The notes beneath the pieces are model-generated. The model made no database searches and was not told the origin of the DNA. It worked only from the letters and a program-made list of their open reading frames with translations. Position numbers and translations under genes: made by a program. Positions 34,739-45,040 of a stretch of 64,000 bases of DNA are shown here, one piece after another; position 1 is the first letter of the stretch, and the number at the start of each line of letters is the position of its first letter. The stretch comes from Gammaproteobacteria bacterium (GTDB lineage: Bacteria; Pseudomonadota; Gammaproteobacteria; JAIEPX01): positions 25,921 to 89,920 of the forward strand of contig JAIEPX010000007.1 in the NCBI GenBank assembly GCA_019748175.1. The letters are read 5' to 3'.

Positions 34739-35779
34739 TTACGTAGCCCATTGCGCCAGCAAATCATCGTCCACTTCGCTCAGATTCGCAGGCTGCCAAC
34801 GAGGTTTACGATCTTTATCGATGATGGCTGCGCGAACGCCTTCAGCAAAATCGGGGTGCTGCAAAAAACGTTCTGTGAGTTTCAACTCGAAATCCATGCA
34901 CGCATCAAAATCTTGTAACAATGCTTGATTTAAAAGTTTAAATGTTATTTTAAGACTGGTAGGCGATTTTTGTTTGAGAAGAGCTAAAATCACGGCGCAT
35001 CTTTCAGATGTTGATGCTGATAAATTCTGAATAATTTCTTCAATTGTACTTGCAGAAAAGCAGCGATCAATTTCGATTTGATCATTTAATAATGGGCTTT
35101 GCTGAACAGTCAATTGCCAACGTTTCAATAACTCTGAAACTTGCATGTGCGCATCATGATCAAAATCTAACGTTGTCATTTCTTCGATCACATTAGCGAA
35201 ATCTCGTTTATCAATAACAAAATCGATTAATCCTAGATATAATGCATCATACGCATTCACTATATCGCCCGATAAACCAAGATACCAACCTAATTTTCCT
35301 GGACAATGAGATAAAAAATGACTACCGCCTATGTCCGGATAAAAACCAATACCTGTTTCGGGCATAGCTAATTGAAGAGATTCGTCGGCAACACGATGAG
35401 AACCATGCACAGAAACTCCTAACCCACCGCCCATCGTAATTCCATGCAATAAAGCAACATACGGTTTATTAAAATGAAATAATCGACGATTCATTTGATA
35501 TTCTTGTCTAAAAAAATTCATTGCTTGTTCTGAATCAGTGCGCGCAATTTCACTTACAATACGCACATCACCTCCTGCACAAAATGCACGATCACCCGCA
35601 CCTTGAATTATCACTGCCTTAATATTGTCGTCTTGCTGCCATTGCAGAAGATGCCCATCAATAATCTTACACATGGACATGGTAAGCGCATTGAGCGCTT
35701 GAGGCCTATTCAATGTGATTAAAGCAATTTCACCTTTTTTTGCAGGGAGTTGAGTGATTTCAATATCAGAGTGACTCAT
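34739..35779 (-). CDS. Enoyl-CoA hydratase/isomerase family, 3-hydroxyisobutyryl-CoA hydrolase-like
   Basis: 346 residues. The crotonase core has ALITLNRPQALNALT, RAFCAGGDVR (oxyanion hole), the second GGGLGVSVHGSHR loop and AMPETGIGFYPDIGG with the catalytic Glu. The long C-terminal half (LLNDQIEIDRCFSASTIEEI ... PDFAEGVRAAIIDKDRKPRW) marks the 3-hydroxyisobutyryl-CoA hydrolase (ECH_2) subgroup of valine breakdown. The start overlaps the end of the YejF-like gene by 14 bases, so it is part of that transcript. Exact substrate uncertain. Confidence 0.85.
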   Translation of the reverse strand: MSHSDIEITQLPAKKGEIALITLNRPQALNALTMSMCKIIDGHLLQWQQDDNIKAVIIQGAGDRAFCAGGDVRIVSEIARTDSEQAMNFFRQEYQMNRRLFHFNKPYVALLHGITMGGGLGVSVHGSHRVADESLQLAMPETGIGFYPDIGGSHFLSHCPGKLGWYLGLSGDIVNAYDALYLGLIDFVIDKRDFANVIEEMTTLDFDHDAHMQVSELLKRWQLTVQQSPLLNDQIEIDRCFSASTIEEIIQNLSASTSERCAVILALLKQKSPTSLKITFKLLNQALLQDFDACMDFELKLTERFLQHPDFAEGVRAAIIDKDRKPRWQPANLSEVDDDLLAQWAT

Positions 35780-37415
35780 TGTCTTGTTCTCGCTGGTGAT
35801 TAAAGTGAGGAACTGCGGACAGTAATTCTTTCGTGTAAGGATGTTGTGGATGTATCAAAATATCTTCAACAGAACCCGACTCCACAATTTTTCCTGCGCG
35901 CATCACTGCCACATCGTGAGCCATTTTTGACACTACAGCAAAATCATGGGTGATCATTAGATAGGATAATTGCATTTCAGATTGTAATGATTGTAATAAA
36001 TTTAAAACGTGCTGTTGTATACTGACATCCAATGAGCTTGTGGGCTCATCGCAAATGATACACTCGGGCTGAACAGCCAATGCTCGAGCAATACAAATTC
36101 GTTGACGCTGCCCACCAGAAAACTCGTGTGGGAAACGATAACGGTATTCAGGATCTAAACCTACTTTAATTAATAAATCCTGAACAAATTTATCTCGCTC
36201 TTGCTCATTCTTTCCAATTTTTTGTGTAATCATACCTTCTGCAATAATATCTTTGACGATCATTCGTGGATTCATTGACGAATAAGGATCTTGGAAAATC
36301 ATTTGAAATTTTGCACGTAATTTTTGTAATTGCGCGTGCTGAGCATTCACAAGCTGTTCACCCTTGTAAATTACACTCCCATCAGTAATTGATAGTAATT
36401 GTAAAATTCCAAGTCCTGTTGTTGTTTTTCCAGAGCCTGATTCACCTACCAGCGCCAACGTTCTACCTGGATAGAGATTTAAACTCACTCCGTCCACAGC
36501 TTTTACTGAACCCACTACTCGTTTAAACAATCCTTTTCGGATTGGAAAGTGAATCTTGAGATTTTCAATTTGTGCAATGGGTTTTTGTGTAGGCGGATGA
36601 CAGGGTAATATGTTTCGCCAATCTGCTACTGCAGTCAATAATTGCTGACTATAAGGATGTTGCGGATTTTGAAAAAATTGTTTTGTCTCAGCTTGTTCAA
36701 CGATTTCACCTTCCTTCATCACAATAACATAATCAGCCATTTGATATACAACTCCAAGATTATGGGTAATAAATAAAATGCCCATTTTACGTTGAGTTTG
36801 AATTTCTTTTAACTTATCTAACACCTGTTTTTGTATAGTCACATCTAATGCTGTTGTGGGTTCATCAGCAATCAATAATTTTGGTTCACCCGCTAATGCC
36901 ACTGCGATCATAGCTCGTTGTTTCATTCCACCCGAAAGTTCGAATGGATATTTTTTTGCACAACTAGCAGGCTCAGCAATACCCACTTCCGCTAATAAAG
37001 CTACGATTTTATTGTGGCGCTGTTTTCGAGACATTGTTGGCTTATGAATTCTCAACACTTCATTAACTTGATGTCCGATTGTTAAAACCGGATTCAATGC
37101 TGTCATCGCCTCTTGAAAAATCATTCCAATTTTTCCACCGCGAATTTTTCGCATTTCCAATTCTGTGCACGTTAGAAGATCTTTTCCTTCAAACGCAATA
37201 GTACTGGTTTGAGAAATCACACCATTCAATGGTAATAACTGCATTATTGACAATGATGTCAGCGTTTTACCACTGCCCGACTCCCCCACTAAGGCAAGTG
37301 TTTTACCCGCTTCAATAGAAAAAGTGACATGCTTCACAACAGGTCTGATTTCATCGCATGTCTTTAATCCAACACATAGATTATCAATTTGTAAAAGCGC
37401 TTGATTCACTGACAT
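35766..37415 (-). CDS. yejF: Peptide ABC transporter, fused double ATPase (YejF-like)
   Basis: 549 residues with two ABC domains. The first has Walker A ALVGESGSGKT at about 37-47, signature LSGGMKQ and Walker B LLIADEPTTALD. The second has Walker A at about 323, signature FSGGQRQ and IICDEPTSSLD. Each is followed by the oligopeptide-type C-terminal segment. E. coli YejF (529 aa) powers uptake of peptides and microcin C with YejABE. The ATG overlaps the yejE stop by one base (TAATG). The symbol is used for the class, as other oligopeptide systems have the same design. Confidence 0.85.
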   Translation of the reverse strand: MSVNQALLQIDNLCVGLKTCDEIRPVVKHVTFSIEAGKTLALVGESGSGKTLTSLSIMQLLPLNGVISQTSTIAFEGKDLLTCTELEMRKIRGGKIGMIFQEAMTALNPVLTIGHQVNEVLRIHKPTMSRKQRHNKIVALLAEVGIAEPASCAKKYPFELSGGMKQRAMIAVALAGEPKLLIADEPTTALDVTIQKQVLDKLKEIQTQRKMGILFITHNLGVVYQMADYVIVMKEGEIVEQAETKQFFQNPQHPYSQQLLTAVADWRNILPCHPPTQKPIAQIENLKIHFPIRKGLFKRVVGSVKAVDGVSLNLYPGRTLALVGESGSGKTTTGLGILQLLSITDGSVIYKGEQLVNAQHAQLQKLRAKFQMIFQDPYSSMNPRMIVKDIIAEGMITQKIGKNEQERDKFVQDLLIKVGLDPEYRYRFPHEFSGGQRQRICIARALAVQPECIICDEPTSSLDVSIQQHVLNLLQSLQSEMQLSYLMITHDFAVVSKMAHDVAVMRAGKIVESGSVEDILIHPQHPYTKELLSAVPHFNHQREQDNESL

Positions 37416-38560
37416 TAATGTGCATCCCGTAATCGTGGATCAAAAGCGTCACGCACAGCATCTGAAAAAAGATTAGCCGCTAATACGAGCGTGAACATAA
37501 ACAGAAATGCAGAAAAAAGTGGCCACCATACAGCCGGTTCTCTCGCAAGATCCAAACGCGCACTATTAATCATATTTCCCCAACTAAATGACGTTGGATC
37601 CACGCCAACGCCAACATAAGACAAAACTGCTTCAGCAAGAACTAACGAACTAAAATCAAGCACGATAGTGATCAAAACAATATGCAGAACGTTCGGAAAA
37701 ATATGACGTAAAATTATTTTGAATCTCGTTACACCGAGAGCAGTTGCCGCCCTAACATAATCCATTTCTCGGATTTTCAAAGTTTCAGCTCTCAATAAAC
37801 GACACAACGATGTCCAACTTGTTACACCCAAAATCACACACAAAGCGAGCAATCGAATATCAGCACGTTCAGCGTTGGTTTGAAATGTCATTGGATGATT
37901 ACTGATATAAACCTGAATGGAAATAACTGACGCTGAAATTAGTAGCACACCCGGTATAGAACTTAAGGTTGTATAGAGATACTGAATAATGTCATCAATC
38001 CATCCACCAAAAAAGCCTGCCATCATTCCCAAAAGCAAAGCAAAAGGTAACATGACTAGGGTCGTAATAGTGCCTATAATAATCCCTGTACGCACACTTT
38101 TAAGGGATTGGTAAAAAACATCGGCGCCTACTTTATCAGTTCCTAAAATGTGGTAATGAGCAAGCGGTGGATAATTACGATTTTGTTGGCCAGTTGGAAA
38201 GGTAATATTAGATTTCACAAATGAATGAGTTGCCATAGGTGCCGAATAGGTTTGTTCGTATTGCTGACCTATTGGAGCCAAAATTTGATCAAGAACACTG
38301 ACGACATGTGCAGAATAATAACGTTGTTGATGATTACCTTTGACCACAGCTGGCCTAAAATGAATTGAATCTAAAACCGCAACGACTGAAAACAAAATTA
38401 ATACAATACACGCCACCATTGCCAGTTTATTGCGCCCAACTTGTTGCCAAGGCAAAAGCCATTGTTCATGTCGACGCACCCAAAAAATAAAAATTAACAC
38501 ACTAATCAATAATAGATATAGCAACGCATCTGTTGTTAATATTACCCATTGGAATAGCAT
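37415..38560 (-). CDS. yejE: Peptide ABC transporter permease (YejE-like)
   Basis: 381 residues. Two N-terminal hydrophobic segments and a periplasmic region (about 65-135) precede the DppC-type permease domain with a TM cluster (MLPFALLLGMMAGFFGGWID). The EAA loop that contacts the ATPase is RAATALGVTRFKIILRHIFP. ATG 38560 is chosen because GGAGG lies five bases upstream; the frame runs on to a TTG at 38587 that overlaps the DUF945 gene. Its partner permease YejB is 5.5 kb away, beyond inserted genes. Confidence 0.85.
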   Translation of the reverse strand: MLFQWVILTTDALLYLLLISVLIFIFWVRRHEQWLLPWQQVGRNKLAMVACIVLILFSVVAVLDSIHFRPAVVKGNHQQRYYSAHVVSVLDQILAPIGQQYEQTYSAPMATHSFVKSNITFPTGQQNRNYPPLAHYHILGTDKVGADVFYQSLKSVRTGIIIGTITTLVMLPFALLLGMMAGFFGGWIDDIIQYLYTTLSSIPGVLLISASVISIQVYISNHPMTFQTNAERADIRLLALCVILGVTSWTSLCRLLRAETLKIREMDYVRAATALGVTRFKIILRHIFPNVLHIVLITIVLDFSSLVLAEAVLSYVGVGVDPTSFSWGNMINSARLDLAREPAVWWPLFSAFLFMFTLVLAANLFSDAVRDAFDPRLRDAH

Positions 38561-38573
38561 CCAGGCCTCCGAA

Positions 38574-40046
38574 TTAATGCGTCTCAATTGATATTGGCAA
38601 CTGAAAAATCCCTAGAAAATCAAACATGAGTTTTCCATTTGAGAAAAGTTTACCTTCTTTCAACTCATAATTTCCTACATAATTTTCACCCTTGATAATT
38701 AACCATCCATCCTGTTGCAGTGAGGCCAAATGCTCATCTGCCGCGGTTTCTGCTATCTGCGTGGCTTGAGTATAATCAGGCAACTCCGCTCGTTCTTTTG
38801 CATTTTTAGTTATTGCGGCATTAATCGCTATTTCAGCCTCATTGGATAATATTGATTTAAGCAAAGACTTCGGAATCGTGAGAGCACATTGCCCTGTTAT
38901 GCTTTTAGCCAAAACGAATGGGTCAACAATCCCCTTCTCTTGAGCTGTTGTAGCTATAGCTAATTTTATATTGACATCACCCGCTGGAGCTTTTGTATTA
39001 AATGCAACATCAAGAGAAGCCCCATTAATCATATGTATTAGATCGGGCAACAACTGCAACCCAACCCATCGTAATTGTTCTTCTGGCATGGATTCTAAAT
39101 CCATAATCCTCACCCTTTCAGAAACAGATTTTAATTCTCTTCCAGAAAGGCCATTCACTTGAACAACTAAATTTGTAGGACCATAATGTTGATCTTGTAG
39201 CTCTAATTTATCTACTTGATATTTCATCACTGTCGTTATTTTTTCATCTTTAAAATCGCTGTGTTGAGCCGCCTTGATTCCAGAAATAGCCATAATTGGT
39301 CTTGAATTGCTTATTAGCTTTATGTTATCGACTCTAAAATTCAAATCTCCAAACCATAAAGTATAAATTCCCTGCTTCATATCGACATCAATCTGAACTG
39401 GTGATGAACTAAAAATTGGATTTCCCTTCAAATCAGAGACGAAAACCGGAGCTATTGTGCTATTAAAAGCAAATTTTTTCATATCATTTGAGGCATCACT
39501 TATCATTCTGAGACCTGACCATTTTAATTGCCAATTATTATCAACATCCGTATAATTGACATCAGCGACCTTAGACTCATTAGATACATCACCAAAATAG
39601 TGAATCAATGATGCACTAGTCACTAATTTTTTATCACCAACAATTTTTTTTATCCATCGTATTCCGTGATCGTTCCAGGGTAAATCAACTGAGGAATTTA
39701 TTAATGCGAGTCCGAATCGAATATTAAAATTGTTATTGCTCTGAAATATAACAGGTCCATGCTGAATGGATAAATCGAGGACAAAAGGAATATTTTTTTC
39801 GCTCGCCAATTGATATTCAACTTGGAGTAGTGGTGATAAATATTTTGAAATCGCCCCAGAAAGTTTGGCGGAATGTAATCGAACGTTAATTGTTGCTGTG
39901 GAGCTAAACCAACCCCGATGATAATGCTCTATATCCAATCCGGTATAGTTTCTTTTAATTACTTGTTCCGCCAGAATCCCCATTCCAAATGGCAAAATTA
40001 ACAATAGGCCACCAACACATAGCATGGTGATAACTAGCTTTTTCAT
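38574..40046 (-). CDS. DUF945 (YdgA-like) membrane-anchored protein
   Basis: 490 residues. An N-terminal membrane anchor/signal (LVITMLCVGGLLLILPFGMGILAE) is followed by YTGLDIEHYHRGWFSSTATI, the hallmark DUF945 start. The rest is a periplasmic domain of repeated beta strands. E. coli YdgA is a related periplasmic protein without clear function. The start ATG follows GGAG. It lies 14 bases upstream of yejE on the same strand, so it may drive yejE. The C-terminus resembles the partial protein at 1-330, giving two paralogs in the window. Confidence 0.75.
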   Translation of the reverse strand: MKKLVITMLCVGGLLLILPFGMGILAEQVIKRNYTGLDIEHYHRGWFSSTATINVRLHSAKLSGAISKYLSPLLQVEYQLASEKNIPFVLDLSIQHGPVIFQSNNNFNIRFGLALINSSVDLPWNDHGIRWIKKIVGDKKLVTSASLIHYFGDVSNESKVADVNYTDVDNNWQLKWSGLRMISDASNDMKKFAFNSTIAPVFVSDLKGNPIFSSSPVQIDVDMKQGIYTLWFGDLNFRVDNIKLISNSRPIMAISGIKAAQHSDFKDEKITTVMKYQVDKLELQDQHYGPTNLVVQVNGLSGRELKSVSERVRIMDLESMPEEQLRWVGLQLLPDLIHMINGASLDVAFNTKAPAGDVNIKLAIATTAQEKGIVDPFVLAKSITGQCALTIPKSLLKSILSNEAEIAINAAITKNAKERAELPDYTQATQIAETAADEHLASLQQDGWLIIKGENYVGNYELKEGKLFSNGKLMFDFLGIFQLPISIETH

Positions 40047-40207
40047 CAAAACTACTCCAACAGTCCTTTGTTCCAGTCAGCATACACAAGTTATAATAAC
40101 GTTACGCGTAAGGGGGCGCAACTTAGTTCGAATCCTTGTTATTGACCAAATCGAGATAATCGTTAAACTTAACTATTCTTTGGACAAACATTTTAAGGGT
40201 AATCAGG

Positions 40208-43012
40208 TTGGAGCAATCACTGGACATTGAAGATCAACTGCTGAGTATTACACGGCAACTTCTCGTTGATCTTGAGCATCAACGAGCCCTCAATATTGTC
40301 TCAATGTCAGCTGACTTACAGAGAGAATTAGGAATAGGGAGCGTAGAAAAGGCTGAGCTATTACATCGTACCGAGCAAGCGTTCAATATTACACTACCAG
40401 AAATATTGCTCACCGAGGCAGTATCTCTTCAAGACCTTGCCGTAGCTATCAAAAAAGCTAATCCCTCACTAAAGCCATCTACCGGAGCGCATGTTCCTCA
40501 TCTTAAAGCCAGCGTGATCAATCCTCAATCGGCTACAACTTTGGTTGACTTACTTTATCAATATGGCACACAAGAACCCAATCGACCTCACATCTATCTT
40601 CACGATAGTCACGGCGAAGAGAGCATCATCTCTTACGGAAAATTATTGGAATCGGCCACGGCTGTTGCACAAGGTTTAATGCATCGTGGATTATCTCCTC
40701 AGCAAACCGTCGCCATAATGCTGCCAACTTCCTCCGATTTTTTCAGTGCATTTTTTGGCATCTTATTAGCCGGTGGAATACCCGTCCCAATTTACCCACC
40801 ATTTAGAGCAAACCTCATAGAAGAATACATTAAACATGAAACTAAAATTCTTACTAATGCAATGGCTCATACATTAATTACATTTCCGACTGTTTCCACA
40901 CTATCGAATGTTTTACGCCAATATGTAACCTGCTTAAATGACGTGACAACAGTATCTGAACTTTCTACGAATCAAGATCTATTGCCATTACCCAGTTTAA
41001 ATAATCAGCAACTTGCTCTTATTCAATATACTTCAGGCAGCACCGGCGACCCTAAAGGTGTACAACTCACTCATGCTAATTTGTTGAACAACATTCGCTG
41101 CATTGGAAAAGTCCTTAATATTCAGCCCACTGATGTAGTAGTCAGTTGGCTACCTCTTTATCACGATATGGGACTCATAGGAACCTGGTTAGGAAGTTTA
41201 TACTACGGTGTTCCAATCACAATTATGTCTCCCATCACTTTTTTAACGCATCCGGAAAAATGGTTGTGGGCCATTCACTATCATCGCGCCACAATTTCCG
41301 CCGCACCAAATTTTGCATATGAACTTTGTCTCAGCAAAATTAACGAAAAAAAATTAGCGGGACTTGATTTAAGTTCTTGGCGATTTGCCTTTAATGGTGC
41401 CGAGGCAATTTATCCACGAACGATTGAACGATTTATCAAAAAATTTACTCCCTATGGTTTTAAAGCTACTTCTCTCGCCCCTGTTTATGGACTTGCTGAA
41501 AATTCCGTGGCACTTACCATTCCTGATTTAGGCAAAGAACCAAAAATCGACCGAGTCGATCGTGTCACCATGGATGAAACAAATATCGCAAAACCAGCAC
41601 TTTCTAACACAAAAAAATTCCATGAATTTGTTTCATGTGGAAAACCCATTCCTGATCATAAAATTCGAATTGTTGATGACACCGACATTGAATTACCTGA
41701 ACGCAATGTAGGTCACTTACAATTTCAAGGCCCTTCAGCGATGCAAGGTTATTTTCAGAATCTCACCGCAACTGAAGCTGCTTTTCATAACGGGTGGTGG
41801 TCCACTGGCGATCTTGGTTATATTGCGGATGGCAATCTTTACATAACTGGTCGAGCTAAAGACCTTATTATTAAATCAGGCCGTAATATTTATCCTCAAG
41901 AAGTTGAAGATATTGTTGAACAAGTGCCGGGCGTACGAAAAGGTCGAGTGATAGCATTTGGTACCGCAGACAAACGTAAGGGCACTGAAAAATTAATTAT
42001 TGTCGCAGAAACACACGAAAAAAATAAAGAAACCCAAGACAGTATTCAAGCCGCCATCATAGAACGTGTCGCAATAACAATTGGAATTCCGCCAGACGAA
42101 GTCATTACTGCTCCTCCTGAAACAATATCAAAAACATCGAGCGGAAAATTACAACGAAACGCGTGCAAAAAAGCCTATGAGCAGGGCCGACTTATTCACA
42201 AACATACCCCAATAGTCATGCAAATGAGCAAACTATTCGTCGTTATCGCCGTAAAAAAATGTCTTGGGTATTTAACAACTGTTGCCAAGCTGATTTATAC
42301 TACTTATTTAAGTGCCGTCATGGCTGTATTTATACCACCACTGTGGTTACTGATCACGATTTTACCCTATAGAGCAAATTCTTTAGCCATAAAATATTGG
42401 GCAAAATTAATTTTTTTACTCTTAGGATGTCCTATCAAAGTTGATGGCAAGAAATTTTTAAAACAAAACCAAGCCATGATTTATGTCTCTAACCATGCAA
42501 GTTATGTAGATTCACTGCTACTCATCGCAGCATTACCTGCTGGCGTACGATTTGTTGGTAAGAAAGAAATACTCAGCGCATCATTGTTGCGCTCATTTGT
42601 TAAACATTTACGTTATCTAACCGTTGATCGACTTGATTTTGTTAATAGCCTTCAAGATATGGGACATATCAAAAGTGCCCTGGATGAAAAAAATTCCATC
42701 TTAATATTTCCCGAAGGAACATTCTCCTCTTCAATTGGATTGTTACCCTTTAAATTAGGCGCATTTAAACTCGCAGCCGAGACCCAAATTCCTCTTTGCC
42801 CGATTGCACTTCGCGGCACTCGAACTATGCTGACTGGAAGCAATAAATTGTTTTCACCTTCATTTCTTCGCATCTGGGTTGGTGAACCCATTATGCCTGA
42901 AAGCGAAGAATTTAATGAAGCCATTCGACTGAGAACCATAATAAAACAACAAATTAGTGAACACTGCGGCGAAGGAACTCTTCATTTAGTTCGTGCTGGT
43001 GTACAATCTTAA
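40208..43012 (+). CDS. Acyl carrier-acyl ligase-acyltransferase fusion
   Basis: 934 residues, three parts. An N-terminal acyl-carrier-like domain (about 1-90) has the possible phosphopantetheine Ser in GIGSVEKAE. A fatty acyl-AMP ligase/acyl-CoA synthetase (about 105-660) has the P-loop YTSGSTGDPKG, SWLPLYHDMGLIG and the C-terminal Lys in SKTSSGKLQRNA. A membrane-associated PlsC acyltransferase (about 680-934) has NHASYVDSL and FPEGTFSS. It could activate a fatty acid and transfer it to a lysophospholipid or glycerol phosphate. The start is TTG after AAGGG. It sits between the two halves of the Yej operon, divergent from DUF945. Confidence 0.82.
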   Translation: MEQSLDIEDQLLSITRQLLVDLEHQRALNIVSMSADLQRELGIGSVEKAELLHRTEQAFNITLPEILLTEAVSLQDLAVAIKKANPSLKPSTGAHVPHLKASVINPQSATTLVDLLYQYGTQEPNRPHIYLHDSHGEESIISYGKLLESATAVAQGLMHRGLSPQQTVAIMLPTSSDFFSAFFGILLAGGIPVPIYPPFRANLIEEYIKHETKILTNAMAHTLITFPTVSTLSNVLRQYVTCLNDVTTVSELSTNQDLLPLPSLNNQQLALIQYTSGSTGDPKGVQLTHANLLNNIRCIGKVLNIQPTDVVVSWLPLYHDMGLIGTWLGSLYYGVPITIMSPITFLTHPEKWLWAIHYHRATISAAPNFAYELCLSKINEKKLAGLDLSSWRFAFNGAEAIYPRTIERFIKKFTPYGFKATSLAPVYGLAENSVALTIPDLGKEPKIDRVDRVTMDETNIAKPALSNTKKFHEFVSCGKPIPDHKIRIVDDTDIELPERNVGHLQFQGPSAMQGYFQNLTATEAAFHNGWWSTGDLGYIADGNLYITGRAKDLIIKSGRNIYPQEVEDIVEQVPGVRKGRVIAFGTADKRKGTEKLIIVAETHEKNKETQDSIQAAIIERVAITIGIPPDEVITAPPETISKTSSGKLQRNACKKAYEQGRLIHKHTPIVMQMSKLFVVIAVKKCLGYLTTVAKLIYTTYLSAVMAVFIPPLWLLITILPYRANSLAIKYWAKLIFLLLGCPIKVDGKKFLKQNQAMIYVSNHASYVDSLLLIAALPAGVRFVGKKEILSASLLRSFVKHLRYLTVDRLDFVNSLQDMGHIKSALDEKNSILIFPEGTFSSSIGLLPFKLGAFKLAAETQIPLCPIALRGTRTMLTGSNKLFSPSFLRIWVGEPIMPESEEFNEAIRLRTIIKQQISEHCGEGTLHLVRAGVQS

Positions 43013-43045
43013 CCTGGATATAGAAACCATTTTGAGGAAATGACA

Positions 43046-44044
43046 ATGATTGATAAAGCCATACCGTTTTTTATTTGCTCATTGCTTATGATGCCTTCTT
43101 TTGCTTATCCAAAACCCAAGAATACGAATACCCATCCTTTATTAATTGGCTATTATCAAAACTTCAAAAACCCCGCATCATCAATTCGTCTTACTGATGT
43201 TCCAAGAGGATATTCTATAGTAAATATTGCTTTTGCTACAGTAAATACAAATGGAACCGTGGTCTTTAATTTACAAGCCCCTGCGTATAAAGGGATAGTG
43301 AACAGCCTTGATGCGTTCAAAGAAGATATTCAAACCCTCCAAAATAGAGGGATCAAAGTTATACTGTCCATTGGTGGCGGTAGCTCGAACTCATCTTTAC
43401 ACGTTGATAACGAAAAGAAAGCAAATGAATTTGTACAATCACTTGAAAAAATCATTGATGACTATGGATTCAATGGCATCGATTATGACCTCGAAAGCAA
43501 AATAAACAGCCTAGAATCAACTTATCTTCTCAATGTCACCCAAAAATTACACGATGATTACCAGAACAAAGGTGATCCATTATTATTTACTGTTGCCCCA
43601 GACGCCGTTGACGTACATTGGCAAACTTCTCAAGGTAAATACGACCGAGTTATTAACTCGGGTTTAATTAATTTAGTATCGGTACAATTATATAATACGA
43701 CGTGTAAACGAAGTTATAAAGCAAATAGTCCATGCTATGAACCTGGCACTCAAGATTTTATTGTTTCACAAGCTGATAGCACTATTCAATCTTGGAAGAA
43801 AAGAGGCATAACAGATCCAGACTCAAAATATGTCATCGGACTACCTGCAACAAAACGAGCAGCAAATCGCGGTTATGCAGACCCAACAGTTATCAAAAAA
43901 GCACTAGCCTGCCTAAAAAACGGTGAAGAATGTGCTAAATATACACCGTCAACTACATACCCTAATCTTGGAGGTGTGATGACATGGAGCATTAACTGGG
44001 ATGCAAAAGATGACTATTTGTTCGTTGATACTCTGCTTGAATAA
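43046..44044 (+). CDS. Secreted GH18 chitinase-like protein
   Basis: 332 residues. The signal peptide (IDKAIPFFICSLLMMPSFAYP) is followed by a GH18 barrel beginning LLIGYYQNFKNP. The catalytic strand reads FNGIDYDLES: Glu150 and the Asp residues are kept, while the first Asp of DGxDxDxE is Asn. SIGGGSS (third strand) and the final Trp region GGVMTWSINWD also fit. GH18 enzymes cleave chitin or related GlcNAc polymers; some are endoglycosidases. ATG 43046 is preferred to 43040 because GAGG needs the spacing. It follows the fusion gene by 33 bases. Confidence 0.85.
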   Translation: MIDKAIPFFICSLLMMPSFAYPKPKNTNTHPLLIGYYQNFKNPASSIRLTDVPRGYSIVNIAFATVNTNGTVVFNLQAPAYKGIVNSLDAFKEDIQTLQNRGIKVILSIGGGSSNSSLHVDNEKKANEFVQSLEKIIDDYGFNGIDYDLESKINSLESTYLLNVTQKLHDDYQNKGDPLLFTVAPDAVDVHWQTSQGKYDRVINSGLINLVSVQLYNTTCKRSYKANSPCYEPGTQDFIVSQADSTIQSWKKRGITDPDSKYVIGLPATKRAANRGYADPTVIKKALACLKNGEECAKYTPSTTYPNLGGVMTWSINWDAKDDYLFVDTLLE

Positions 44045-44062
44045 GCAATTATTCTGTAACCG

Positions 44063-45040
44063 TTATTTCAATCTTACACGAGGATCGACGAGCACATAGG
44101 AAATGTCGGTGAGCACCAATCCCAGAATGTATAATACTGTTCCTAAAAAAACCATCACTCTAACGATATCAAAATCTTGCATCCTAATTGCATCAATAGT
44201 ATAGCTTCCTAAGCCAGGAATCCCAAAAAAAGATTCTAAAATTAAACTTCCCATAAATAACAATGGCAAAATTGCAACAATTCCAGTCAGGATGGGTAAC
44301 ATAGCATTTTTTAAAATGTGGGTGAACAACACTTTTTGTTCTGAAAGCCCTTTGGCCCGTGCAGTTCTTACATATTCCTTGTTGATCTCTTCTAAAAATA
44401 TTGTTCTATACCATCGAGCGCCCGCACCAACACCGCTCACGACGCCAATAATAACAGGCAAAATTAGAAATTTAAAAGCGTCAAAACCGGTTTCATAACC
44501 AGAAATCGGCACTAATCTAAGCAGCTTTGCAATAATAAATTGTCCTCCCATTATATAAAACAATGACGAAATGGACATTAATATTACACATACCGCAACC
44601 CCCGTATAATCCACATACGTCCCACGAAAAAACGCCATTAGCATAGCCACTGTGATATCAAAAAATAATCCTACAATTAATGAGGGAATGGCAACTGCCA
44701 ATGATGGCCACATTCTTTGGTAAATATCATTACTGATATCACGACCGCTATCTGAGATGCCAAACTTAAATGTAAATAAATCAAGTGATTTAGTTGTAAA
44801 CAACGTATCTCTAAACTTTGAAAATCCATTTTTATCTGCATGATAGAAAAGAGGTTTATCATATCCTTCGTTTTTTTTCCAAGCACTGATTTCAACTTGA
44901 GTGACATGTTTATTTCCTAAATGCATTCTGGCAATATCATCGGGAGAATTAACAATAAAAAACAATAAGAACGTTAAGGTATTAACACCAATCAAAATGG
45001 GTATTGCATATAAAATACGACGAATGATGTAGGTCCACAT
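44063..45040 (-). CDS. yejB: Peptide ABC transporter permease (YejB-like)
   Basis: 325 residues with six membrane helices. The N-terminus MWTYIIRRILYAIPILIGVN and the long periplasmic loop (about 33-110) are typical of YejB/DppB permeases, and the EAA motif is in YVRTARAKGLSEQKVLFTHI. The ATG overlaps the yejA stop by one base. In E. coli yejE follows directly; here a GH18 gene converges on it with 18 bases between the stop codons. Confidence 0.88.
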   Translation of the reverse strand: MWTYIIRRILYAIPILIGVNTLTFLLFFIVNSPDDIARMHLGNKHVTQVEISAWKKNEGYDKPLFYHADKNGFSKFRDTLFTTKSLDLFTFKFGISDSGRDISNDIYQRMWPSLAVAIPSLIVGLFFDITVAMLMAFFRGTYVDYTGVAVCVILMSISSLFYIMGGQFIIAKLLRLVPISGYETGFDAFKFLILPVIIGVVSGVGAGARWYRTIFLEEINKEYVRTARAKGLSEQKVLFTHILKNAMLPILTGIVAILPLLFMGSLILESFFGIPGLGSYTIDAIRMQDFDIVRVMVFLGTVLYILGLVLTDISYVLVDPRVRLK

